Assembly (NCBI GenBank): GCA_031178805.1
Contig: JAPSIJ010000179.1
Coordinates: 1 to 5,592, forward strand
Direction: 5' to 3'
From: Cellulomonas sp.
GTDB lineage: Bacteria > Actinomycetota > Actinomycetes > Actinomycetales > Cellulomonadaceae
DNA length: 5,592 nt
Made by a program: the position numbers and the translations under genes. Shown in pieces: positions 1 to 4,762 of the stretch. The notes below the pieces were generated by a model. The model was given only the letters and a program-made list of their open reading frames with translations. It did no database searches and had not been told where the DNA came from. How positions within the stretch are numbered: the first letter of the stretch is position 1; each line of letters begins with the position of its first letter.

Positions 1-249
1 CCACGTCGCCACCCGCGCGAACTCGACGGGGAGGACGTCGAGCACGCCGGCGCGGTCGAGGACGACGACGGCGATCGCCGCGTACAGCAGCACCGAGACG
101 GCGCTGCCGACCCGCAGGTGCGGCGGCAGCACGTCGTGCGCGCCGCCCCACGCGAACCGGCCGAGCGGCGCGCCCGCCGCCAGCCGCACCTGCAGCACCG
201 CGAGCGCCGCCAGCACCACCGCCACGAGCACCGCCGCCGTCTGCACCAT
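1..249 (-). CDS. Small multi-pass membrane protein, N-terminal part (cut by left edge)
   Basis: An open minus-strand frame reads 83 codons from an ATG at 249 to the left edge with no stop. Residues 4-20 (TAAVLVAVVLAALAVLQ) form a clear hydrophobic helix and residues about 48-65 form a second. Between them is a polar loop with GRFAWGG (30-36), then H38, LPP (41-43) and LRVGS (45-49). That loop resembles, from memory, a family of small four-helix actinobacterial membrane proteins of unknown function; the exact family is not certain. It likely sits in the cytoplasmic membrane. The start at 249 is supported by a TTGACT box 17 bp from CAGGCT, which ends 7 nt before the ATG and fits a leaderless transcript. 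An alternative GTG start at 246 would use GAGGGG (250s) as a Shine-Dalgarno sequence. The gene diverges from the PadR gene across 40 bp that contain a palindromic operator, so it is the most likely target of that repressor. No function can be assigned. Confidence 0.75.
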   Translation of the reverse strand, partial: MVQTAAVLVAVVLAALAVLQVRLAAGAPLGRFAWGGAHDVLPPHLRVGSAVSVLLYAAIAVVVLDRAGVLDVLPVEFARVATW

Positions 250-265
250 GCCCCTCAGCCTGGTG

Positions 266-278
266 TATCTGTCAGATA
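266..278. promoter_or_regulatory. Palindromic operator TATCTG-T-CAGATA
   Basis: Two perfect 6-bp arms, TATCTG (266-271) and CAGATA (273-278), flank a single T in the divergent gap between the membrane-protein and PadR genes. The AT-rich block stands out in otherwise GC-rich DNA. It overlaps the candidate -10 of the PadR gene and the spacer of the opposing promoter, so one bound dimer could silence both. The obvious ligand is the adjacent PadR protein, acting as autorepressor and as repressor of the membrane gene. As I recall it, the classical PadR box (ATGT-N8-ACAT type) is different, so the pairing is inferred from position. Confidence 0.65.
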
Positions 279-282
279 GAGT
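277..282 (+). promoter_or_regulatory. Candidate -10 box (TAGAGT) for a leaderless PadR transcript
   Basis: TAGAGT fits the TANNNT pattern of actinobacterial -10 boxes and ends 7 nt before the GTG at 290. That spacing puts the transcription start at the start codon itself. No Shine-Dalgarno-like purine run precedes this GTG, consistent with leaderless translation. No convincing -35 box is visible at 17-18 bp. Confidence 0.45.
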
Positions 283-289
283 CAACGGC

Positions 290-808
290 GTGCCCCGCCC
301 CGCTGCGCAGACCGAGCTCGCCGTGCTCGGCGCGCTCTCGCTCGCCCCGATGTCCGGCTACCGGCTCCGGCAGGAGATCCTCGCGACCCTCGGCCACTTC
401 TGGACCGAGAGCTTCGGCCAGATCTACCCGACGCTCGGCCGGCTCACCGAGGAGGGCCTGGTCGGGCGGGACGACGCCGGCCGCTACGCGATCACCGCGG
501 CGGGGCTCGCCCGGCTGCGGGCGCTGCTGCTCACCGAGCCGGAGCACGCGCCGCCGCGCGACGGCGTCCTGCTCCGGCTGTTCTTCGGGCGGCAGATCGG
601 CCGCCAGGCGTGCCTGGACCTGATCGCGGCGACCGAGCGGGAGGTGACCCTGCGGCTGGCCGCCCTGGCGGGCATCCGCGGCACGCTCGACCCGGACGAC
701 CCCGACGAGCGGTACGCGCTGCTCACCCTGTCGGCCGGCGAGCACCGGGGCCGCGCCACCCTGGCCTGGATCGCGGAGACCCGGGCGCTGCTGGAGGCCT
801 GGGACTGA
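290..808 (+). CDS. PadR-family transcriptional regulator
   Basis: This 172-aa protein has the standard two-part PadR layout. The N-terminal winged helix-turn-helix covers about residues 8-80: ELAVLGALSLAPMSGYRL (9-26), the recognition-helix region FGQIYPTLGRLTEEGLV (42-58) and the wing GRYAITAAG (64-72). A C-terminal helical dimerisation domain of the Vir/AphA-like type follows, with LLRLFFGRQIG at 94-104. PadR proteins are cytoplasmic repressors, often autoregulated, that respond to small molecules or stress; the ligand cannot be read from the sequence. The frame is open back to an ATG at 248, but that start would overlap the divergent gene and add 14 residues encoded across the operator. 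The GTG at 290 places the start shortly before the conserved domain and 7 nt after a TAGAGT box, so I prefer it. The likely targets are its own promoter and the divergent membrane-protein gene through the palindrome at 266-278. It ends tail to tail with the VOC gene, 7 bp away. Confidence 0.93.
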   Translation: MPRPAAQTELAVLGALSLAPMSGYRLRQEILATLGHFWTESFGQIYPTLGRLTEEGLVGRDDAGRYAITAAGLARLRALLLTEPEHAPPRDGVLLRLFFGRQIGRQACLDLIAATEREVTLRLAALAGIRGTLDPDDPDERYALLTLSAGEHRGRATLAWIAETRALLEAWD

Positions 809-819
809 CGGCGCGTCAG
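805..819. terminator. Short inverted repeat spanning two convergent stop codons
   Basis: CTGACG (805-810), loop GCG, CGTCAG (814-819) is a perfect 6-bp stem. Both stop codons, TGA of the PadR gene at 806-808 and TGA of the VOC gene at 816-818, lie in its arms. It could slow or end transcription from either side, but it is short and has no T tract, so intrinsic termination is uncertain. Confidence 0.35.
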
Positions 820-1202
820 GCGGGGACGACGCAGAGCTCGTTGCCCTCCGGGTCGGCGAGCACCACCCAGTCGCCGTGCCGCGCGAGCTCGCGGGCGCCG
901 CGGGCCACCAGCGTCGCGACCTCGGCCTCCACGTCGGCCGCCGCGAGGTCGAGGTGCAGGCGGTTCTTCCCGGCCCGGGGCTCCGGCACGGCGGTGAACC
1001 ACAGCCGCGGCCCGGAGCCCGACACGGGCTCCACCAGCACCGACGGGTCGTCCTCCGGGTCGGCCACGCCGATCGCCCGCAGCCGCGCGAGCTCGGCGTC
1101 GTCGTAGGGCGCGACGCGGTACCCGTCCAGCGTCTCCGCCCACCAGCGGGCGAGCGGCGCGGGGCGGCGGCAGTCGACGACGACGTCCCGCAGCACGGCC
1201 AC
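816..1202 (-). CDS. VOC-family protein (glyoxalase-like domain)
   Basis: This 128-aa single-module protein has the paired beta-alpha-beta-beta-beta pattern of the vicinal oxygen chelate superfamily, closest in feel to the actinobacterial Glyoxalase_6 type. The first half opens with RDVVVDCRRPAPLARWWAETL (about 5-25). The second half opens with NRLHLDLAAADVEAEVATLVARGA (80-103) and ends with the hallmark DPEGNELCVV (117-126). H83 and E122 are at usual metal-ligand positions. The first-half ligand position is D10 rather than His or Glu, as is common in this subgroup, so metal binding and catalysis are unproven. Relatives include glyoxalases, dioxygenases and antibiotic-binding proteins, and the substrate cannot be named. 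The start is GTG at 1202, 7 nt after a TACGCT box and without a good Shine-Dalgarno sequence, which suggests a leaderless message. GTG at 1196 is an alternative. It converges with PadR and diverges from the NERD-like gene. Confidence 0.9.
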   Translation of the reverse strand: MAVLRDVVVDCRRPAPLARWWAETLDGYRVAPYDDAELARLRAIGVADPEDDPSVLVEPVSGSGPRLWFTAVPEPRAGKNRLHLDLAAADVEAEVATLVARGARELARHGDWVVLADPEGNELCVVPA

Positions 1203-1209
1203 GCCCCCG

Positions 1210-1215
1210 AGCGTA
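1210..1215 (-). promoter_or_regulatory. Candidate -10 box (TACGCT) for a leaderless VOC transcript
   Basis: Read on the minus strand, TACGCT (1215-1210) fits TANNNT and is separated by exactly 7 nt from the GTG at 1202, the same geometry as at the PadR gene. No clear -35 box is visible at 17-18 bp. Confidence 0.4.
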
Positions 1216-1283
1216 CGACCGGCGCGGGAATCGGCGGGACATTCCGCTCAGCACAGGGCCCCGACCGGCCGATATGTGCCTAC

Positions 1284-1289
1284 GAGGTG
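1284..1289 (+). promoter_or_regulatory. Ribosome binding site of the NERD-like gene
   Basis: GAGGTG lies 9 nt before the ATG at 1299, and a second GAGG (1292-1295) is closer. This decides the start. The same frame stays open upstream to 876, but that stretch is antisense to the VOC gene. Confidence 0.6.
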
Positions 1290-1298
1290 GTGAGGACG

Positions 1299-2243
1299 AT
1301 GGTCCAGGGGCACGACACCGGGCACGGCACCGCGCGGGGCGCGCGGCGGCTGGCCCGCTGGTGGGGCACGGACGCGGGTGCGGCCCGCGACGTCCCCCGG
1401 GCGCGCCCGGCCGCGGCCGCCGCCGACACGTGGTTCGACGACTGGCTCACCGCCACGCCGTCCGAGGTCGCCGGCACCCGCCGGGCGCTCGCCCGCACCG
1501 AGGCGGCCGGCTGGACGGTCCGCTCGGGCCTGCACCGGCCCGGCAGCGCCCACGCCGGCCTCGAGCACGTCGCCGTCGGCCCGGGCGGCGTCGTGGTCGT
1601 CGAGACGCTGCTCTGGGACGGCGAGGTGTCCGTCGAGGGCGGCACGCTGCGCCACCGCGGCTACGGCCGCACCCCGGACGTGGCGGAGGTCGCCGGCGCC
1701 GCCGGCGCGATCGCCGCGCTGGTCGCGCCGAGCCACCGGCGCACCGTCCAGGCCGTGCTGTGCCTCGCCGGTCGCGACCTCGAGCCGGTCCCCGTCTGCG
1801 GCGGCGCGGTCGTCGTGGGCGAGAACCAGCTCGCGGACCACCTGCTGGCCCTGCCGGCGCAGGTCGCCGCGGAGGACCTGCCGCTGCTCGTCGACTACCT
1901 GACCGCCGAGCTGTCCGGCGCCGCGAGCCCCGAGCTGCTGACCGTGGACGACGTCTTCCGGCCGGCGAGCGTCTGGGCCGCACCCGAGGCGCTGCCGGCG
2001 CGCACGGCCGAGGCCGGCGGCGCCGCGCCCGAGCCGGTCGGCGACGCCTCCGGCTACCGTCCGCCGCTGAACGTGCTGCCGGACGGGCACCCGGACCAGT
2101 CCCCCGAGCGCCCCGTCGCGGGCCCGCTCGCCGGGTCCTCGCGCGGCGCCGTCGGCGACCGGGCACTGCGCCTCGGCATGCTGGTGCTCGGGCTGCTGAC
2201 CGCCGGCAACGTGCTGCTCGCCTGGCTCGACGCGGCCCGCTGA
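1299..2243 (+). CDS. NERD-like domain protein with C-terminal membrane anchor
   Basis: This 314-aa protein has three parts. Residues 1-60 are Arg/Ala-rich and probably flexible. Residues about 60-200 resemble the nuclease-related domain (NERD): LEHVAVGPGGVVVVETLLWDG (88-108) matches the usual pattern of an acidic residue plus His, then VGPGGVFVV, an acid-x-Lys motif and W-x-G. Residues about 225-285 are a Pro/Ala/Gly-rich linker, and residues 292-310 (LGMLVLGLLTAGNVLLAWL) form one C-terminal helix followed by DAAR, as in tail-anchored proteins. NERD belongs to the restriction-endonuclease-like superfamily. Here the acidic positions are E89 and E102, but the expected catalytic Lys is L104, so nuclease activity is doubtful. 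A structural or binding role at the membrane is possible, and the function is unknown. The start is set by GAGGTG at 1284. It diverges from the VOC gene (96-bp gap) and converges with the DNA glycosylase gene (22 bp). Confidence 0.8.
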   Translation: MVQGHDTGHGTARGARRLARWWGTDAGAARDVPRARPAAAAADTWFDDWLTATPSEVAGTRRALARTEAAGWTVRSGLHRPGSAHAGLEHVAVGPGGVVVVETLLWDGEVSVEGGTLRHRGYGRTPDVAEVAGAAGAIAALVAPSHRRTVQAVLCLAGRDLEPVPVCGGAVVVGENQLADHLLALPAQVAAEDLPLLVDYLTAELSGAASPELLTVDDVFRPASVWAAPEALPARTAEAGGAAPEPVGDASGYRPPLNVLPDGHPDQSPERPVAGPLAGSSRGAVGDRALRLGMLVLGLLTAGNVLLAWLDAAR

Positions 2244-2244
2244 C

Positions 2245-2262
2245 GCCGGACGCGCGTCCGGC
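2245..2262. terminator. Perfect 18-bp palindrome between convergent genes
   Basis: GCCGGACGCGCGTCCGGC is perfectly self-complementary and fills most of the 22-bp gap between the stop codons of the NERD-like gene (2241-2243) and the DNA glycosylase gene (2266-2268). As RNA from either strand it would form a 7-bp GC-rich stem with a GCGC loop. Its position between converging genes fits a bidirectional terminator. It has no T tract, which is common in high-GC actinobacteria. Confidence 0.6.
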
Positions 2263-2265
2263 CTG

Positions 2266-2775
2266 TCACGACGCGACGCGCGTCCCCCGGACGGTCGCCG
2301 CCAGCTCGGTCCACCACGACTCCCGGTCCGGCCGGCCGTCGTAGTCGCGGCGCCGGTTCGCGCCCGAGGCGCTCGGCAGCACGAACACCGGCCGGTCGGC
2401 GATCGTCCAGGGCGCCCACCCGAGCGGCGCGGGTCGCAGTCCCGCGCCCCGTGCGTACGCCGCGGCCGTCCCCTTGCCGTGCAGCGCCACCACGCCGGGC
2501 GCGTGCGCCGCGACCCGGTTGGCGACCGAGCGGGCGGCGGCGGTCGGGCCGTCCGCGTCGGGCACGAGGTCCAGCAGACCGATGCCGAGCCCGAGCAGCC
2601 GCTCCTCGTCCGCCGCGGCCAGCGGCTCCGGCACGAGCCCCGACACGTGCAGCAGCCGCCAGAAGTCGTCGCCGGGGCCCGCGTGGTGGTGCCCGCGGTC
2701 TCCCGCGCACGCCCCGCCGCTCGTGCTGACGAGCACGACGTCGAGCCCGGGCGCGAGCAGGTCCGGCAGCAGCAC
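2266..2775 (-). CDS. Mug/TDG-type (family 2) uracil/mismatch DNA glycosylase-like protein
   Basis: This 169-aa protein is about the size of E. coli Mug. Its fold markers occur in family order: a first strand and loop LDVVLVSTSGGA (11-22), GHHHAGPGDDFWRLLHVSGL (28-47, matching the Mug pattern of G, H-P/G and N/D-x-FW), GIGLLDLVP (64-72), VVALHGKG (95-102) and the second active-site motif LPSASGAN (133-140). Family members remove uracil or thymine from G:U and G:T mismatches during base excision repair. In E. coli Mug the first motif is GINPG, with Asn as the catalytic residue; here the aligned stretch is STSGG (17-21), with S19 in the Asn position. The activity or specificity may therefore differ from classical Mug. 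GTG at 2775 is well supported by GGGGAGGAG 8 nt upstream. The gene converges with the NERD-like gene and diverges from the OYE gene. Confidence 0.85.
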   Translation of the reverse strand: MLLPDLLAPGLDVVLVSTSGGACAGDRGHHHAGPGDDFWRLLHVSGLVPEPLAAADEERLLGLGIGLLDLVPDADGPTAAARSVANRVAAHAPGVVALHGKGTAAAYARGAGLRPAPLGWAPWTIADRPVFVLPSASGANRRRDYDGRPDRESWWTELAATVRGTRVAS

Positions 2776-2783
2776 GGCGACGG

Positions 2784-2792
2784 CTCCTCCCC
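2784..2792 (-). promoter_or_regulatory. Strong ribosome binding site of the DNA glycosylase gene
   Basis: On the minus strand GGGGAGGAG (2792-2784) stands 8 nt before the GTG at 2775. It fixes that start codon and rules out the longer minus-strand frames running upstream. Confidence 0.7.
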
Positions 2793-2828
2793 GGTCCGGG
2801 CGGTCGGCGCGGGCCCGGACCGGCCCCC

Positions 2829-2834
2829 ACGCTA
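2829..2834 (-). promoter_or_regulatory. Possible -10 box (TAGCGT) of the DNA glycosylase gene
   Basis: TAGCGT (2834-2829 on the minus strand) fits TANNNT and would give a leader of roughly 45 nt containing the ribosome binding site. No -35 box is recognisable, so this is weak. Confidence 0.3.
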
Positions 2835-2884
2835 GGCAGCGGGTGCGCCGGCCGCTCGGCAGGGCGGCGCGGCGCAGGTCGCCC

Positions 2885-2900
2885 TGTGACGTCGCTCACT
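2885..2900. promoter_or_regulatory. CRP/GlxR-like binding site
   Basis: TGTGA (2885-2889), six bases CGTCGC, then TCACT (2896-2900) match nine of the ten defined bases of the CRP/GlxR consensus TGTGA-N6-TCACA. The site lies in the divergent gap between the DNA glycosylase and OYE genes. Its centre is about 57 bp before the GTG at 2950 and about 70 bp upstream of the predicted glycosylase transcription start. CRP/GlxR proteins are cAMP-responsive global regulators in actinobacteria. Whether this site activates or represses, and for which gene, cannot be told. Confidence 0.5.
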
Positions 2901-2949
2901 CCGGGCCCGCGCCGGGATGAGCGCCGGGGCCGGCGCCGTTCGCACCGAC

Positions 2950-4074
2950 GTGAGCCTCCTGATGTCCCCCCTGACCCTGCGCGGCACCACGTTCCGGAAC
3001 CGCGCCTGGCTGGCGCCGATGTGCCAGTACTCCGCCGGCACCGACGGCGTGCCCACCGACTGGCACCTGGCCCACCTCGGCGCCCGCGCCGTCGGCGGCT
3101 TCGGGCTCGTGCTGACGGAGGCGACCGCCGTGGTCCCCGAGGGGCGCATCACCCCGCAGGACGTCGGCATCTGGGACGACGCCCAGGTGGCGGCCTGGCG
3201 CCGGATCACCGACTTCGTCCGCAGCCGCGGCGCGCACGTCGGCGTCCAGCTCGCGCACGCGGGCCGCAAGGCCTCGACGTACCGCGGGTTCGGCGAGGGC
3301 TCCGGCACCGTCCCCGCCGAGGACGGCGGCTGGGCGACGGTCGGCCCCTCGGACCTCGCGTTCGCCGGGTACGCCGCGCCGCAGGAGATGACCCCCGAGC
3401 AGGTCGCCGCCGTGCCCGGGCAGTTCGCCGCGGCCACCCGCCGCGCGCTGGACGCGGGCTTCGACCTCGTCGAGGTGCACGCCGCGCACGGGTACCTGCT
3501 GCACCAGTTCCTGTCCCCCCTGTCGAACCTGCGCGCCGACGACTGGGGCGGCACGCTCGCCGGCCGCGCCCGGCTGCTGCTCGACACCGTCGACGCCGTG
3601 CGCGCCGTGCTCGGGGAGGACCGGCCGCTGCTGGTCCGCGTCTCGGCCACGGACTGGACCGACGGCGGGCTCACCGTCGAGGACGTCGCGCAGGTCTCCG
3701 TCTGGCTGCGCGAGCACGGCGTCGACCTGGTGGACGTCTCCACCGGCGGCAACGTGCACGCCACCATCCCCGTCGGCCCCGGCTACCAGGTCCCGGCGGC
3801 GCGGGCGATCCGGGAGACGGCGCGCGTCGCGACGTCGGCCGTCGGCCTGATCACCACCGCCGAGCAGGCCGAGCAGGTGCTCGCCGAGGGCGCGGCGGAC
3901 GCCGTCATGCTCGGCCGGCCGGCGCTGTTCGACCCCCACTGGCCGCTGCGCGCCGCGCACGCGCTGGACGACAAGACGCCCGTCCTCGCGCACGCCGGGG
4001 ACCCCGCCGCGACCGTGCTGCCGGACCAGCCCACGGGGTGGCCGGTGCAGTACGCCCGCGGCTCCTGGGCCTGA
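2950..4074 (+). CDS. Old Yellow Enzyme, YqjM/NamA class (FMN-dependent NAD(P)H ene-reductase)
   Basis: This cytoplasmic FMN-dependent (alpha/beta)8-barrel enzyme is predicted to reduce the activated C=C bond of enones, enals, maleimides or nitro compounds using NAD(P)H. The features mark the thermophilic-like (YqjM) class. Positions here count from the GTG at 2950: APMCQYS (22-28) with the redox-tuning Cys25 and Tyr27; QLAHAGRKAS (100-109); the substrate-anchoring pair His177/His180 and Tyr182 in HAAHGYLLHQFLSPLSN (177-193); Arg230 in LLVRVS; the FMN-phosphate segment ending VMLGRPALF (319-327); and the C-terminal PVQYARG (365-371), whose Arg370 matches the YqjM arginine finger that completes a neighbouring subunit's active site. 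No member of the catalytic set is missing. Starts at 2917, 2950 (GTG) and 2962 all lack a good Shine-Dalgarno sequence. The GTG at 2950 gives 374 aa and an N-terminus of about YqjM length (MSLLMSPLTL). The gene is alone on its strand, so the substrate is unknown. The CRP/GlxR-like site upstream may control it. Confidence 0.95.
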   Translation: MSLLMSPLTLRGTTFRNRAWLAPMCQYSAGTDGVPTDWHLAHLGARAVGGFGLVLTEATAVVPEGRITPQDVGIWDDAQVAAWRRITDFVRSRGAHVGVQLAHAGRKASTYRGFGEGSGTVPAEDGGWATVGPSDLAFAGYAAPQEMTPEQVAAVPGQFAAATRRALDAGFDLVEVHAAHGYLLHQFLSPLSNLRADDWGGTLAGRARLLLDTVDAVRAVLGEDRPLLVRVSATDWTDGGLTVEDVAQVSVWLREHGVDLVDVSTGGNVHATIPVGPGYQVPAARAIRETARVATSAVGLITTAEQAEQVLAEGAADAVMLGRPALFDPHWPLRAAHALDDKTPVLAHAGDPAATVLPDQPTGWPVQYARGSWA

Positions 4075-4092
4075 CCCCGCCGGTCAGCGGGG
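4075..4092. terminator. Inverted repeat between the convergent OYE and DUF2510 genes
   Basis: CCCCGC (4075-4080), loop CGGTCA, GCGGGG (4087-4092) is a perfect 6-bp all-G/C stem. It begins directly after the OYE stop codon, and its loop holds the DUF2510 stop codon (4084-4086 on the minus strand). Its placement suits a bidirectional terminator. There is no T tract. Confidence 0.45.
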
Positions 4093-4578
4093 CCGCGTCA
4101 GGTACACGGTCGCGGCGAGCACCAGCAGCGCCGTCGCGACCGTGCCGGTGAGCACCGCGGTCACCGCGCGGCCGCGGCCGTGCCCGCCGCGCGCCCCCGC
4201 GCGCATCGCCCACAGCCCGAATCCGACGGCCACCGGGCCGAGCACCCACACGCCCAGCGAGATCAGCCCCAGGTAGCCGGCGAGGACGGACTGCCACGAC
4301 CGGCCGACCGGCAGGAGCCAGTGCAGCGGGTCCCGCGGGTCGGCGCCCCGTCGCGGGGGCTCGGGGAGCCATGCGGTGGCGTAGGCGGGCGCGTGCCCGG
4401 CTGCCGACGGCCGGGCCCGCGACGCCGTCCGGACGGGGCGGTCCTGCGCCGCGGGCGCCGGCGAGGGAGCCGGCGCGACGTGCTCGGTCCACGCGGCGCC
4501 GTCGAACCAGCGCACCACCCCGGCCGTCACGCCGTCGGGGTACCACCCGGGCGCGGGCAAGGGCAGCGACTCCGTCAT
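4084..4578 (-). CDS. DUF2510-domain membrane protein
   Basis: This 164-aa protein begins with a DUF2510 module: PAPGWYPDG (8-16), then VVRWFDGAAWTEHV (21-34), the usual short Trp-rich actinobacterial motif of unknown function. A Pro/Ala/Arg-rich linker (about 35-80) follows, then HWLLPVGRSW (86-95). Two hydrophobic segments at about 98-123 and 139-160 are joined by an Arg/Gly-rich loop (ARGGHGRGR, 129-137). The protein ends TRPR. It is predicted to be a cytoplasmic-membrane protein with the DUF2510 module inside; topology and partner are unknown. The ATG at 4578 is set by GAGGA 7 nt upstream. The frame extends to 4899 without a stop, but that extension runs antisense over the GH92 start and lacks domain similarity. 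The gene converges with OYE (9 bp) and diverges from GH92 (184 bp). Confidence 0.88.
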   Translation of the reverse strand: MTESLPLPAPGWYPDGVTAGVVRWFDGAAWTEHVAPAPSPAPAAQDRPVRTASRARPSAAGHAPAYATAWLPEPPRRGADPRDPLHWLLPVGRSWQSVLAGYLGLISLGVWVLGPVAVGFGLWAMRAGARGGHGRGRAVTAVLTGTVATALLVLAATVYLTRPR

Positions 4579-4585
4579 GCGGGAG

Positions 4586-4590
4586 TCCTC
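4586..4590 (-). promoter_or_regulatory. Ribosome binding site of the DUF2510 gene
   Basis: GAGGA (4590-4586 on the minus strand) is 7 nt before the ATG at 4578. With the PAPGWYPDG motif starting only eight residues in, it fixes the start and excludes the long upstream extension. Confidence 0.6.
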
Positions 4591-4690
4591 GGTACCCGCG
4601 ACGCCCGGGATGACCCGACCGGGCGACGGTCCCCCGATCGGCCCAGCGGGACCCGCGCCGCGTCGTAACCCGCCGGACACCTCCGGCGCG

Positions 4691-4696
4691 TACGGT
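4691..4696 (+). promoter_or_regulatory. Possible -10 box (TACGGT) of the GH92 gene
   Basis: TACGGT fits TANNNT and would give a leader of about 60 nt carrying the strong ribosome binding site. No matching -35 box is seen, and I found no convincing sugar-regulator operator in the 184-bp gap, only a weak 5-bp repeat, GACCG-N5-CGGTC, at 4617-4631. Confidence 0.25.
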
Positions 4697-4746
4697 CCGT
4701 CCACCGGTCGCGCCGCAGCGGCCGGTGCCCGCTGACGCGACCGACC

Positions 4747-4754
4747 GGAGGGGG
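4747..4754 (+). promoter_or_regulatory. Strong ribosome binding site of the GH92 gene
   Basis: GGAGGGGG lies 8 nt before the GTG at 4763. It decides the start and shows that the protein begins almost directly with the conserved VDPFIGT motif, leaving no room for a signal peptide. Confidence 0.7.
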
Positions 4755-4762
4755 ACCGCCGC

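Larger units (their letters stand above)
257..285 (-). promoter_or_regulatory. Candidate promoter of the membrane-protein gene
   Basis: On the minus strand TTGACT (285-280, one mismatch to the -35 consensus) is followed after 17 nt by CAGGCT (262-257), which keeps only the A2 and T6 of a -10 box. The -10 candidate ends 7 nt before the ATG at 249, so transcription could begin at or next to the start codon. The 13-bp palindrome lies within the spacer. The -35 match is good and the -10 match is poor. Confidence 0.4.

Noticed and set aside
248..289. Longer PadR start at the ATG at 248
   Set aside because: It would overlap the divergent start codon and encode residues across the operator palindrome. 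The winged helix begins just after the GTG at 290.
876..1298. Upstream extension of the NERD-like gene
   Set aside because: It lies antisense to the VOC gene, has no domain-like sequence, and the ATG at 1299 has a good ribosome binding site.
2832..3993. Minus-strand open frames opposite the OYE gene
   Set aside because: They are antisense shadows without recognisable domains. The plus-strand OYE accounts for the coding signal.
2886..4151. Plus-strand open frame of 421 codons overlapping the OYE gene
   Set aside because: It is a frame shadow of the OYE gene, and its product is Arg-rich and low in complexity. The OYE frame has every catalytic motif.
4617..4631. GACCG-N5-CGGTC as an operator for the GH92 gene
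   Set aside because: Five-bp G/C arms are frequent by chance in DNA this GC-rich, and nothing else supports the site.
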